Shown here one piece after another: positions 52,389-62,075 of a stretch of DNA of 64,000 bases (positions are counted from its first letter, which is position 1; every line of letters begins with the position of its first letter). The stretch is from the NCBI GenBank assembly GCA_003388555.1, contig QQVD01000007.1, forward strand, positions 46,452 to 110,451, written 5' to 3'. The DNA is from Acidobacteriota bacterium (GTDB lineage Bacteria > Acidobacteriota > Thermoanaerobaculia > Multivoradales > Multivoraceae). The translations under genes were made by a program, and so were the position numbers. The notes under the pieces were generated by a model, which did no database searches, was not told the origin of the DNA, and worked only from the letters and a program-made list of their open reading frames with translations.

Positions 52389-55300
52389 ATGCGCGTGCGT
52401 CTCGCGTGTGGGTTCCTCCTGGCTCTGTTCGGGGTGGCCGCGACCGCCGGCGCTCTGACCTCTCAGGTCGCCATCCTGGTCGACGCCGACGACGATGGCT
52501 CGTCGGGCTGCGTGGTGCCCACCGCCGAGGGTGAGCTCGCTGGCGTCGAGCATCAGATCCTGGTCGAGACCGAGACCTTCGGCGACGGTAGCGCTGCGGT
52601 CCAGTCGGTACGACGACGGGACTGTGAGAGCGGCGTCTTCGGTGCACCGGTGCTCGTCGATGCCGGCGGCTGGCCGGTGGGCATCGGTCTGGGGGAGGGC
52701 GGCCGCAACGTCGTCGAGTCCTACGTGCCGATGGCGGACCTCGCCGTCGGCCGGGTGATTCGCTTCGGCATCACCCACGAGACGGGCGCCGACGCCGATG
52801 CGCTGCTGGAGGTCGCGCCGGGGACGGGGATCCCGATCACTCTCCTCGGGGCGTCACCTCTCGAGATCCCGACCCTGTCGCAGTGGGGCGCCCTGCTGCT
52901 GATCCTGCTGCTCTGTGGGATGGCGCTGGGAGCGCTGCGGCGGCGAGACGCCGCGCTGTTGATCACCCTGTGCATGGTCATCGGCGTCTCCGGAGCGGCA
53001 TGGGCGGTCTGCATCATGGACGGCCAGATCGACGACTGGTCGCCGGGCGATCTCCTGGCCAGCGATGCTTCCGGTGAGGCGCCCACGAGCGTCGACCTGG
53101 AGGCGTTCTTCGCCAAGGTGGAGGACGGCGTGCTGTGCCTGCGGGTCGACACCGGACTGGCCTTCAATCAGGCCCCGAGCGCCAACCCACAAGCCGCGAT
53201 CACGCCGGAAGACACCGCACTGCTGATCACGCTGACCGGTAGCGATCCCGACGGCGACGCGCTTGCCTTCACGATTGCGGCGGCGCCGACCCAGGGAACG
53301 CTCGGTGCCGTCACTCCCGTCGGCCCGACCTCTGCCTTGGTCCAGTACACGCCGGCGACGGACGTGAGTGGCTCCGACGCCTTCACCTTCCAGGTCGACG
53401 ACGGCCTCGGGGGCACCGACACCGCGGTCGTCGAGCTGACGGTCGTGCCGGTGAACGACGCACCCACGGCGGCGCCGCAGACGGTCACCACTGCCGAGGA
53501 CACCGCGGTCCTCATCGTGCTCGTCGGTGCCGATGTCGACGGCGATCCGCTGACGTTCTCTCCCGCAGCCGGTCCAACCGACGGCTCGCTCAGCGCCGTC
53601 ACGCCGGTGAGCCCGACATCAGCCCAGGTCACCTACACGCCGAGCCCCGACTTCAACGGCGCCGACGCTTTCACCTTCATCTCGGACGACGGGTCGCTGG
53701 TGTCCGCCGCGGCGGCCGTCTCGATCACGGTCACGGCGACCGACGATCCGCCTCTCGCCGTCGACGACGTCGCGACGGTTCCGGAGGACGCCGCGGCGAC
53801 TCCGATCGACGTGCTGTCGAACGACCTCGATCCGGACGGGGGGCCTCGCAGCGTTGCGAGCGTGACCCAGCCGGTGAACGGCGTGGCCGACGTCACCGGC
53901 GGCGGTACCGGACTGACGTACCAGCCGAACGGCGACTACTGCAACGATCCGCCGGGCGGCGCCGCGGACACCTTCACCTACACGCTGGCTCCGGGTGACA
54001 CCGTGGCGACGGTGTCGGTGTCGGTGAGCTGCATCGACGACCCGCCGGTCGTCGATCTCGATGCGGACGACGACCAGGGCACCGCCGGCAACGGATTCGC
54101 CATCAGCTTCACAGACGGCTCGGCGGCTTCGCTGATCGAGGATCCGGTCGACGCGACCATCACCGACGTCGACGACGTCGACCTGGTCTCGTTGACCGTC
54201 ACGCTCACCAACCTGCTGAACGTCGGCGACGAGATCCTCGACGTCGATCCGGTGGTCCTGGCCGGCACTTCGATCGGCGCCAGCTACGACACCACCACCG
54301 ATCCGTCGCGGGGAGTGCTCACTCTGACCGGCCCTGACGACCTCGCGAGCTTCATCGCCGTCCTGCGCACGGTCACCTACGAGAACACCTCGATGGACCC
54401 CGACCCGGCAGCGAGGCTGATCGAGTTCGTGGCCGAGGACGGAACCAGTGCCGGCGTTGCGGCAGTGTGTACGGTGACCCTGGTGCCGGTGGACGATCCG
54501 CCGGTGGTGACGACGTCCGCAGGCAGCATCGCCTTCACCGAAGGCGGCGGCGCCGTTACGGTCGACGCCGGCCTCACCGTGACCGATGTCGACAGCGCGG
54601 ACCTCAGCTCGGCGACGGTCGCGATCACCAACCTCCAGGATGGGGCCGCCGAGGTCCTGTCGGCGACCTGCCCGGACCTGACGGTCACTCCGTCGCTGGG
54701 CGCCCTGGCTCTCGACGGGATCCAGCCGCTCGCCACCTACCAGGCCTGTCTGGCCTCGGTGACCTACGACAACAGCTCCCAGGACCCCGACACGACGACG
54801 AGGGTGATCTCGTTCACCGCCTCGGACGCCACCTCCAGCAGCACAGCGGCCACCAGGAGTGTGACGATCGGCGCGGTCGACGATCCTCCGGTGGTGACCA
54901 CGAGCGCCGGCGCGACCGTCTTCACCGAGGACGCCGGAGCGGTGGTGGTCGACCCGGGGATCGTGGTGGTCGATGTCGACAGCGCGGACCTGTCGTCGGC
55001 AACGGTGGCGATCACCAATCTCCAGGACGGCGCCGCCGAGGTGCTGGCGGCTGGCGCCTGCGGCGGCCTCACGGTGACGCCGGGGCCGGGCAGCCTGTCG
55101 ATCACCGGCACCCAGCCGCCGGCGACATACCAGACCTGCCTGGCCTCCGTGACTTACGACAACGGGTCCGAGGATCCCGGCACCACGGCACGATCGATCT
55201 CTTTCGTCGTCACCGACGCGACTTCGAGCAGCGTCTCCGCATTCAAGACCGTGACCGTGAGCGCGGTCGACGACCCGCCAACGGTGACGACGAGCGCCGG

Positions 55301-58300
55301 CACGAGCGCCTTCACCGAGGACGGCGGCGCGATCGTCGTCGACGCGGGGATCTCCGTGGCCGACGTCGACAGCGCCAACCTGGTGTCGGCCACGGTGACG
55401 ATCACCAATCCCCAGGACGGCGCTGCCGAGATGCTGGGGGTGGGCGCCTGCGGCGGCCTGACCGTGACTCCCGGAGCGGGCAGCCTGACGATCACCGGGC
55501 CGCAGCCGGCTGCGATCTACCAGTCGTGTCTGGCGTCGGTGACCTTCGACGACTCGTCGCAGGATCCCGATACGACGACGCGAGTGATCTCCTTCGTCGT
55601 CGCGGACGGCACCTCCAGCGGTGTCCCTGCCACCAAGGGGGTCACGGTGGCCACCGTCGATGACGCACCGGTGGTGACGACGAGCGTCGGCGCCAGCGCC
55701 TTCACCGAAGACGGCGGCTCGGTGGTGGTCGATGCGGGGATCTCGGTGGCCGACCTCGACAGCGCCGACCTGGTGTCGGCGACCGTGGTCATCACCAATC
55801 CTCAGAACGGTGCCGCGGAGGTGCTGTCGGCCGGTTCCTGTGGCGGTCTGTCGGTGGTTCCGGGACCGGGCAGCCTCTCGATCAACGGCAGCGGGTCGGT
55901 GGCGGCCTACCAGAGCTGCCTCGCCTCGGTGAGCTACGACAACAGCTCCCAGGATCCGGGCGCGACCGCGCGGGTCGTCTCCTTCGTCGTCAGCGACGGC
56001 ACCTCGAGCAGCGCCGCCGTGACGAGGACGGTCGATGTGACTCCGGTCAACGATCCGCCGCTGGTCGCGACCACTGGCGGCGTCACCTCGTTCACCGAGG
56101 ATCTGGGTGCGGTGGCCGTGGACGCGGCGCTTTCGGTGAGCGATCCCGACAACGCCAGTCTGGCTTCCGCCACGGTCACCATCGTCGCCGCGCCGGACGG
56201 AGCCGCGGAGTCCCTCGCAGTGTCGGCAGCCTGCCCGGGCCTCCTGGTGGTGACCGGCAATCCACTGTCCGTCAGCGGGGTGGCGCCAGTGGTGGACTAC
56301 CAGAGCTGCCTGCGCTCGGTCACCTACGAGAATGCGTCGCAGAATCCCGACGCGACCGCGCGTACCGTGCGTTTCGTCGTCACCGACGGCGCCGATCCCA
56401 GCAGTGCGGGCGACCGGGCCGTGTCGGTGACGCCGGTCAACGACCCGCCGATCGCGGGCGCCGACGTCGCCGACTACATCGGCAACACCCTGCTGCACTT
56501 CGACAACGCCGCGGGCGCCGCCCCCGCGGTGACCAGGACCACCGGATCCGGTCTCGGTGTACTCGACAACGACAGCGATCCGGCCGAGAACGACCCGCTG
56601 TCGATCACCGGCGTCGCGGTGCCGCTGTGTGGCGACGTCACGGCGCCCTTCAGCTGTGCCACCGCCAACGGTGGCAGCGTGGTGCTCGAGGCGGACGGCC
56701 GCTTCACGTTCACTCCCAGGGAGGGCGAGGTCGCCACCAGCGACAGCTTCGAGTACCGGCTCTCCGACGGGACCGACACGGTCCATGGCCTCGTCACCCT
56801 CACCCGGATCGGCAGGATCTGGTTCGTGCGCAACGACGCCGCGGCCGGTGGCCTGGGCCGCTCCGCGGATCCCTTCGACACCCTCGCCGAGGCGCAGGCC
56901 GTGTCGGTGGCGACGGACACGATCTACGTCTTCTCGGGAGACGGAACCACAACCGGTCAGGACCAGGGCATCGTGCTCGGGAGCGCGCAACGCCTGATCG
57001 GCGAGGGCGTCGAGCTCGCCATGCCGTTCGGCGTCAACGGCGGTCCGGTTCCGACGCTTCTGCGAGCCGCGGGTGCGCGGCCTCTGCTCGACAACGTCGC
57101 CGCGGCGGGCAACGCCGTGTCCAGCACCGACGCCATCCCCGCCGAGATCGCCGGCCTCTCCCTCGCGGCCACGGCCAACGCCATCGACGTCACGACGACG
57201 GGCGCATTCGCCGGCTCCGGCTCGCTGGAGATCCGCGCCAACGTCGTTCGCGGCGCTGGTGCCGAGGGGCTCGACGTCAACGCCGGCGGCACCGGCACGT
57301 TGACCCTCGAGGTCCAGGGCAACACCTGGGACACCACCGGCACGCACGTCGGGAACGCCGTCGACATCGTGCGCACCGGTGGCCTCCTGCGTCTGGCGTT
57401 CGGCGGCAACAGCAACATCCTCTCGGCCTCGACAGCGGTGAACGTCAACGGCGGCGCGACCGCCTTGACGACGATTACCTCCTTCACCGGCAACTCCGTG
57501 CACCAGGCCACGGCAGGCAACGGCATCGTGGTGAGCGGCGCGACGTTCGACGCGACGCCGGGAGGCGTGTTCGATCAGGTGGCGGGAGGCACGACGCTGG
57601 TCGGCGCCCCGGGCGACGGCGTCGGCGGCTCCGCCATGGTGCTGAGCACGGTCGCCGGCGACCTCTCGTTCACCGATCTCGACCTCTTCGCCGGCAACGG
57701 ATCGGCGCTCGCGGTCAGCGGAGCCGGCCCAGTCAACGTCGGCGCCGGCACTGGCACCCGGGTGACGGTGGGTGCCGGCGTGGCGACCTTCCAGTCCACC
57801 GGAGGTCCGGCCGTCGACGTCGCGTCCGCCACGGTCGACCTGCAACCGACGAGCATCAGCAGCACCAACAGCCCGACGGTCGGCGTCTCGCTACTGAACG
57901 TGGCCGACGGCACCACCAGCTCGACCTTCTCGGCCGGCGCCGGCAGCTCGATCTCCAACGCCACCGGCACCGCCTTCTTCGTCGACGGCGGCAACGCCAC
58001 CGTCTCGTACGCCGGCTCGATCAGCAACGGGGCAGGCCGCTCCGTGGTGGTGCAGAACCGCAACGCCGACAGCGTGACGTTCACCGGCGCGATCACCGAC
58101 ACTGGTACCGGCATCCTGGTCAACAGCAATACCGGTTCGACCATCGGCTTCACCGGAACCCTGGGTCTGTCGACCGGAGCCAACGCCGCCTTCACCGCGA
58201 CCGGCGGTGGCACGGTGACGTCGACTGGCGCGGCGAGCACCTTGACGACGACCACCGCCAGCGCGCTCAACGTCACCAACACCACGATCGGCTCGGCCGG

Positions 58301-59597
58301 CCTGACCTTCCGGAGCGTGTCATCGGCCGGTGGAAGCTCGCCGGGAATCGTGCTGTCGGCGACGGGGAACCTCGGTGGACTCACCGTCACCGGCACCGGC
58401 GCCGCCACCACCGGCGGCACGATCGAGGGCAAGTCGGGCAACGGGATCCTGCTCTCCGGCACGCGCGGCGTGTCGCTGACCTCGATGAGGATCCGTAACA
58501 ACCTGGGCAGCGGCATCGCTGGCGACGACGTCACCAACTTCTCGCTGATCTCGAGCACGGTGACCGACAATGCCGACACCACGGGCGGCACCGAGGCGGG
58601 GCTGCGCTTCGACGAGCTGCTCGGCACCTGCGCCATCACGAACTCGACGGTGTCAGGAAGCGTCGAAGACAACATTCGCCTCACCTCGGCGAGCGGAGTC
58701 CTCACCGATCTCGCCATCTCGGGCTCCACCATTGGGCCCAACAACGCCCTCACCGGCGGCAGTGGGCTGGCCATCGTCACCACCGGCAGCGCCGCCGTGA
58801 CCGTCAACATCACCGGCAGTACCTTCACCGGCAACCGCGCCTCGGGCATCCTGACGTCCCTGGGCAGCAACGGCGCCCACGAGATCAACGTCTCGACGAC
58901 CAACTTCCAGACCCACAACACCGCCATCGACCTGGGCCTCGACTTCGACGCCGATCTGACCTTCGACGTGTCGAACAACACGAACATCGTGGGCAACACG
59001 GCCAATGCCATCAACATCGTCAGTGGCACTACGACCACCAACTCCGCGAGGCTGCGCGGCACGATCGACGGCAACACGATCGGAAGCGGCGCGGTCGACT
59101 CGGGGTCGACGAACGCGTTCGGCATCGCCGTCGACCTGCGCGGCGACGTCGACGCGGTGCTGTCGATCACGAACAACACCGTGCGCAATACCGACATCGA
59201 GGGCATCTTCGTCCAGACGCGGCTCGACAACGACGCCGACGCCGAGATCGGCCTGCTCGATCTGACCTTGCGTGACAACACGGTCTCGGCGCCCGACGAC
59301 AACTCTGCATTCCCCTTCGGCTTCGTCTACGGCACGCGCATCGAGTCGCGCAACACGAGCGACGTGTGCATGGACATCTCCGGCAACACGTCAGCGGGCG
59401 TCGGTGGCGCCGAACACTTCCGGGTTCGCCAGCGCGACACGTCGACCTTCCGGATCGAGCGGCTGGCGCTGGGATCCCAGAGCGCCGCCACCACCCAGAC
59501 CTTCGTGGCGGGACAGAACGACGCAGGCAGCACCGCCAGCACCACCGTCGCCACCAGCTTCACCGGCGTTGCCAACGGCACCTGCCGCAAGCCCTGA
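52389..59597 (+). CDS. Giant exported repeat/beta-helix protein with internal IPTL-CTERM-like segment
   Basis: A 2402-residue protein. Order: signal peptide (1-22), a strand-rich head (23-155), then I160-P-T-L-S-Q-W-G167 with a hydrophobic stretch and R184-R-R, exactly the IPTL-CTERM sorting signal but near the N-terminus, then a second hydrophobic segment (188-204). After that come a short conserved region (205-255), three cadherin/Ig-like repeats with 'DPDGD' calcium-type loops (about 260-545), one divergent unit (550-701), five close 130-residue repeats (702-1350), another Ig-like unit (1351-1470), and a parallel beta-helix from about 1475 ('IWFVRNDAAAGGLGRS'). It is probably a surface adhesin. 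The internal sorting-like segment could mark a fused or re-used anchor. No frame break is seen. Confidence 0.88.
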   Translation: MRVRLACGFLLALFGVAATAGALTSQVAILVDADDDGSSGCVVPTAEGELAGVEHQILVETETFGDGSAAVQSVRRRDCESGVFGAPVLVDAGGWPVGIGLGEGGRNVVESYVPMADLAVGRVIRFGITHETGADADALLEVAPGTGIPITLLGASPLEIPTLSQWGALLLILLLCGMALGALRRRDAALLITLCMVIGVSGAAWAVCIMDGQIDDWSPGDLLASDASGEAPTSVDLEAFFAKVEDGVLCLRVDTGLAFNQAPSANPQAAITPEDTALLITLTGSDPDGDALAFTIAAAPTQGTLGAVTPVGPTSALVQYTPATDVSGSDAFTFQVDDGLGGTDTAVVELTVVPVNDAPTAAPQTVTTAEDTAVLIVLVGADVDGDPLTFSPAAGPTDGSLSAVTPVSPTSAQVTYTPSPDFNGADAFTFISDDGSLVSAAAAVSITVTATDDPPLAVDDVATVPEDAAATPIDVLSNDLDPDGGPRSVASVTQPVNGVADVTGGGTGLTYQPNGDYCNDPPGGAADTFTYTLAPGDTVATVSVSVSCIDDPPVVDLDADDDQGTAGNGFAISFTDGSAASLIEDPVDATITDVDDVDLVSLTVTLTNLLNVGDEILDVDPVVLAGTSIGASYDTTTDPSRGVLTLTGPDDLASFIAVLRTVTYENTSMDPDPAARLIEFVAEDGTSAGVAAVCTVTLVPVDDPPVVTTSAGSIAFTEGGGAVTVDAGLTVTDVDSADLSSATVAITNLQDGAAEVLSATCPDLTVTPSLGALALDGIQPLATYQACLASVTYDNSSQDPDTTTRVISFTASDATSSSTAATRSVTIGAVDDPPVVTTSAGATVFTEDAGAVVVDPGIVVVDVDSADLSSATVAITNLQDGAAEVLAAGACGGLTVTPGPGSLSITGTQPPATYQTCLASVTYDNGSEDPGTTARSISFVVTDATSSSVSAFKTVTVSAVDDPPTVTTSAGTSAFTEDGGAIVVDAGISVADVDSANLVSATVTITNPQDGAAEMLGVGACGGLTVTPGAGSLTITGPQPAAIYQSCLASVTFDDSSQDPDTTTRVISFVVADGTSSGVPATKGVTVATVDDAPVVTTSVGASAFTEDGGSVVVDAGISVADLDSADLVSATVVITNPQNGAAEVLSAGSCGGLSVVPGPGSLSINGSGSVAAYQSCLASVSYDNSSQDPGATARVVSFVVSDGTSSSAAVTRTVDVTPVNDPPLVATTGGVTSFTEDLGAVAVDAALSVSDPDNASLASATVTIVAAPDGAAESLAVSAACPGLLVVTGNPLSVSGVAPVVDYQSCLRSVTYENASQNPDATARTVRFVVTDGADPSSAGDRAVSVTPVNDPPIAGADVADYIGNTLLHFDNAAGAAPAVTRTTGSGLGVLDNDSDPAENDPLSITGVAVPLCGDVTAPFSCATANGGSVVLEADGRFTFTPREGEVATSDSFEYRLSDGTDTVHGLVTLTRIGRIWFVRNDAAAGGLGRSADPFDTLAEAQAVSVATDTIYVFSGDGTTTGQDQGIVLGSAQRLIGEGVELAMPFGVNGGPVPTLLRAAGARPLLDNVAAAGNAVSSTDAIPAEIAGLSLAATANAIDVTTTGAFAGSGSLEIRANVVRGAGAEGLDVNAGGTGTLTLEVQGNTWDTTGTHVGNAVDIVRTGGLLRLAFGGNSNILSASTAVNVNGGATALTTITSFTGNSVHQATAGNGIVVSGATFDATPGGVFDQVAGGTTLVGAPGDGVGGSAMVLSTVAGDLSFTDLDLFAGNGSALAVSGAGPVNVGAGTGTRVTVGAGVATFQSTGGPAVDVASATVDLQPTSISSTNSPTVGVSLLNVADGTTSSTFSAGAGSSISNATGTAFFVDGGNATVSYAGSISNGAGRSVVVQNRNADSVTFTGAITDTGTGILVNSNTGSTIGFTGTLGLSTGANAAFTATGGGTVTSTGAASTLTTTTASALNVTNTTIGSAGLTFRSVSSAGGSSPGIVLSATGNLGGLTVTGTGAATTGGTIEGKSGNGILLSGTRGVSLTSMRIRNNLGSGIAGDDVTNFSLISSTVTDNADTTGGTEAGLRFDELLGTCAITNSTVSGSVEDNIRLTSASGVLTDLAISGSTIGPNNALTGGSGLAIVTTGSAAVTVNITGSTFTGNRASGILTSLGSNGAHEINVSTTNFQTHNTAIDLGLDFDADLTFDVSNNTNIVGNTANAINIVSGTTTTNSARLRGTIDGNTIGSGAVDSGSTNAFGIAVDLRGDVDAVLSITNNTVRNTDIEGIFVQTRLDNDADAEIGLLDLTLRDNTVSAPDDNSAFPFGFVYGTRIESRNTSDVCMDISGNTSAGVGGAEHFRVRQRDTSTFRIERLALGSQSAATTQTFVAGQNDAGSTASTTVATSFTGVANGTCRKP
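54492..56438. repeat. Five 130-codon tandem repeats inside the giant gene
   Basis: Units begin at 54492, 54879, 55269, 55659 and 56049, the first of 387 bp and the rest exactly 390 bp. Each encodes 'DDPPVVTTS..AFTEDGGAVVVD' through 'YQSCLASVTYDNSSQDP' and holds two cysteines. Near-identity at DNA level suggests recent duplication and recombination-driven copy change. Confidence 0.9.
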
Positions 59598-59803
59598 CCA
59601 CTCGGCCAGCGCGTAGGAAGGTGGCCGGGACCAGCAGCGTTGGAGCTGCGCGGTGGTGGTGCAGCGAAGGACCTGGAGCGCCGTAGCGCCGCGCATGCGG
59701 CGACCATTGGTCGCGACGGCCGAACGGCTGAACGCCCCTCTGCTCGGTCGGGATCGCGATTCGGGCTCTCGTGGAGGTGCTCAGAGACGCACCGCGAGCA
59801 GGC

Positions 59804-61003
59804 TCACTCCGAAGTCACGAACTCGACGATCCGCCGCAGCAGCTCTCCGGCCTGCTCGGTCTCGAACAAGAACTGGGCGTGGGCCTCGCCCGGCAGCACC
59901 ACCAGCTCCTTCGGCCCCGGCGTGCGCTCCAGCATCGGCCGGATCTCGTCGAGCCGACGCACCCCGCCACCGCGCACGTCGCCCTCGGCGACGAGTACCA
60001 GCTTGCGGCCCTGCATGCCCTCGGGGCGCTCGATCACCGACGGCGCCAGCAGCACGAGCAGGTCGATCTCGCCGGGCCCGGCCTCCACCGCGGCCCGCGC
60101 CGCCGCGGCGCCGCCGAAGCTGGCGCCGACCACGGCGACCTCCGTCGAGCCGGTGGATCGCAGGTAGCGCACCGCGCCCAGCACGTCGTGGTGCACGTCG
60201 TCGTACTCGCCGTCCTTGTCGCCGTCGGGCCCCCGGGATCGCCCGCGGCCGCGGAAGTCGATCGCCATCACGCGCAGCCCCGCGTCGACGAAGGCGGGGA
60301 TCTGGTCGCTCCAGCTCTCCTTGGTGAAGCGCCCGCCGTGAGCCAGCACCACGGCACGCTCGCCGACGCCGTGCAGCGACGCGTGCACCACACCGCCGTC
60401 GCTCGACGGGAAGCGCACCTCGGCCGAGCCGACGCCCCTGTCGATGCACTGCTCGATGCGTGGTGCGTAGAACGCGATCGTCGCCGCGATCGCCGGGCCG
60501 ACGTCGCCCGCGTCGCGTCGCGCCTCGGCGATCGCCAGGTCCTTGCCCTGGCGGTGGCAGTCGAGCTGGAGCCAGCGACGGTGCAGTGCCTCGAGGCGCT
60601 GCTCGGTGATCGGGTCCGGGGACGGCTCGGCGCAGGTGAGCTCCAGCAGCTCCAGCCGTAGCCGCGCCGCTTCGAGCGCCAGCTCGGCCCGCCTGAGCTC
60701 GATCGGCGACCAGGGCTCGGTGGGCGTTGCCGCGCTCACTACCTCGAGCGCGTGGCGGTGCTCCTCGAAACGGCTTTGCTGTTGGGAGACGAGGGCCTCG
60801 CAGGCAGAGCCGTTCGACGTCGCAGCGCCGGTCGCGTCGGTGCAACCCGCTGCGATCGCGCCTGCGAGAGCCAGAGCAGCAGGAAGCAGCTCGCGGACTC
60901 GACCAGAGCTCTGCCGGTTGGCGCGGTGGCCACGAGTCCCTCGCCCGGACGACGGCTCCTTCTCCTGCGATCTGCTTCGCGCTCGCCTGCTGAACGCCCC
61001 CAT
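59804..61003 (-). CDS. Alpha/beta hydrolase lipoprotein
   Basis: A 399-residue protein with a lipobox-like 'AIAAGC54' after a hydrophobic stretch (38-53), so it is probably a lipid-anchored enzyme. A coiled-coil-rich N-terminal region (65-165) is followed by a small alpha/beta hydrolase: 'VVLAHGGRF' oxyanion region, S295 in 'VGASFGG', D342 ('VAEGDV'), H375 ('GEAHAQF'). Substrate unknown; the fold is of the dienelactone-hydrolase/thioesterase type. The stretch before the signal peptide is unusually long (37 residues) and Arg-rich, and no ribosome site precedes ATG 61003, so the true start may be a non-ATG codon nearer the leader. It is convergent with the giant gene. Confidence 0.8.
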   Translation of the reverse strand: MGAFSRRARSRSQEKEPSSGRGTRGHRANRQSSGRVRELLPAALALAGAIAAGCTDATGAATSNGSACEALVSQQQSRFEEHRHALEVVSAATPTEPWSPIELRRAELALEAARLRLELLELTCAEPSPDPITEQRLEALHRRWLQLDCHRQGKDLAIAEARRDAGDVGPAIAATIAFYAPRIEQCIDRGVGSAEVRFPSSDGGVVHASLHGVGERAVVLAHGGRFTKESWSDQIPAFVDAGLRVMAIDFRGRGRSRGPDGDKDGEYDDVHHDVLGAVRYLRSTGSTEVAVVGASFGGAAAARAAVEAGPGEIDLLVLLAPSVIERPEGMQGRKLVLVAEGDVRGGGVRRLDEIRPMLERTPGPKELVVLPGEAHAQFLFETEQAGELLRRIVEFVTSE

Positions 61004-61115
61004 GAAAGCGCAGTGTAGCTGTCGGGCCCCGCCGAGCCAGGCTCGTCGCCTTCTCTCGGGGAGCAGACCGCTCCGTGCTCCCCACCCAGGTCCGTCCGGT
61101 CGGTCGATCGCGACC

Positions 61116-61595
61116 TCATCGCCGGGTGCGGTTCGAGGTGTGTGCCGCGACGATTTGCCAGCGGCCCTCCCTCTTCTCGGTCAGCATCGAAACGACTCCT
61201 TCGAAGGTCGACACCGTCTCGCTGTCCCGCACGATCTCGGTCCTCGTCGACAGGCGGACCCAGGCGGCGTCGGAGCGGAGCGTCAGCACCTCGACGTCGT
61301 GCAGGTGGTAGCGGAACTGGAGGTCGTCGGGGAACGCCCCGAGCGCGGAGAGCACCGACTCCCTGGTCGGATAGCGCACCTCGCCATCCTCGAGCCAGAC
61401 GAAGTCGCTGCGCTCGGAGAGGATCGCTCGAATCGCCGTCGGATCGCGGCGCTCGAAGGCCGACCTCCACTCTTCGAGCATGGAGCGCACCTCTTCATCC
61501 ACCGCCGGCGCGAGCGGCTGTTCGTCAGTCGGCTGGAGAGCGAGCGTGACGGCAGCCGCCGCGAGGAGCGCGAGCGCCGCTCCCGCCCGCCTCAT
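61116..61595 (-). CDS. Exported SnoaL/DUF4440-like protein
   Basis: A 159-residue protein with a signal peptide (1-20) and a nuclear-transport-factor-2-like cone fold: 'MLEEWRSAFERRDPTAIRAILSE' (in parts), 'FVWLEDGEVRYPTRESVLSALG', 'EVLTLRSDAAWVRLSTRTEIV', 'TFEGVVSMLTEKREGRWQIVAAHTS'. Such proteins bind small hydrophobic molecules or act as isomerases. The start ATG overlaps the VOC gene stop in ATGA, giving translational coupling. The catalytic Asp/His pair of SnoaL is not obvious, so an enzyme function is unsure. Confidence 0.8.
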   Translation of the reverse strand: MRRAGAALALLAAAAVTLALQPTDEQPLAPAVDEEVRSMLEEWRSAFERRDPTAIRAILSERSDFVWLEDGEVRYPTRESVLSALGAFPDDLQFRYHLHDVEVLTLRSDAAWVRLSTRTEIVRDSETVSTFEGVVSMLTEKREGRWQIVAAHTSNRTRR

Positions 61596-61996
61596 GGCTC
61601 GGCCTCGAAGGTCCCGGGAACGACGTCTTCCAGGTACTGCATCGCGCAGGCCGCATTGCCCTCTGGATCCGTGAACCTGGCCACCCTCCCGACGCCTTCG
61701 ATCAGGAATGGCGGTTGCGTGATCTGACCGCCGTGGCGCTCGATCGAGCGGCAGGTCGACTCGACGTCTGCCACTGAGATCGAGCACTCGAAGCCGCGCA
61801 TGCCGGCGCCGCTCAGGGGCTCGTGTCGACCGTGCAGTGCTCCTTCGAGCCCGGGCTGTCCGGTGTCGATGCGCCAGAAGCCCGGCGGGCCCCAGGCCAC
61901 GAAGCGCCAGCCGAAGACGGCGCGGTAGAACGCCAGGGCCCGCTCGCAGTCGTCCGCGTGGATGGCGAAGTGGCAAACAGGCGTGTTCGTGGCCAT
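61592..61996 (-). CDS. VOC-family protein
   Basis: A 134-residue single VOC domain: 'VCHFAIHADDCERALAFYRAVFGWRF' at the start, 'FECSISVADVESTCRSIERHGGQI' in the second half, 'VARFTDPEGNAACAMQY' at the end. The pattern matches the small glyoxalase-like proteins found next to AraC regulators. AGGAG lies six bases before the ATG. It is the first gene of a two-gene operon with the SnoaL-like gene, divergent from the AraC gene with only 79 bp between, so the regulator likely controls the pair. Confidence 0.85.
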   Translation of the reverse strand: MATNTPVCHFAIHADDCERALAFYRAVFGWRFVAWGPPGFWRIDTGQPGLEGALHGRHEPLSGAGMRGFECSISVADVESTCRSIERHGGQITQPPFLIEGVGRVARFTDPEGNAACAMQYLEDVVPGTFEAEP

Positions 61997-62037
61997 TGGG
62001 TCTCCTGGAAGCCGAGTGGTCTCGCACACCGTAGCGC

Positions 62038-62049
62038 CACCGATCGGTG
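62038..62049. promoter_or_regulatory. Palindrome in the AraC/VOC divergent promoter
   Basis: CACCGATCGGTG is a perfect 12-bp palindrome about 26 bp before the AraC start and 41 bp before the VOC start. It is the only strong dyad in this shared upstream region and thus a candidate operator. AraC proteins usually bind direct repeats, so it may serve another regulator. Confidence 0.45.
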
Positions 62050-62075
62050 ACGTCTACTCGCTAGACTGACAACCA

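Noticed and set aside
53619..57845. A 1408-codon open frame antisense to the giant surface protein gene
   Set aside because: It is Arg/His/Gly-rich with no domain and follows from the GC-rich codon use of the sense gene. The sense frame has clear repeats and motifs.
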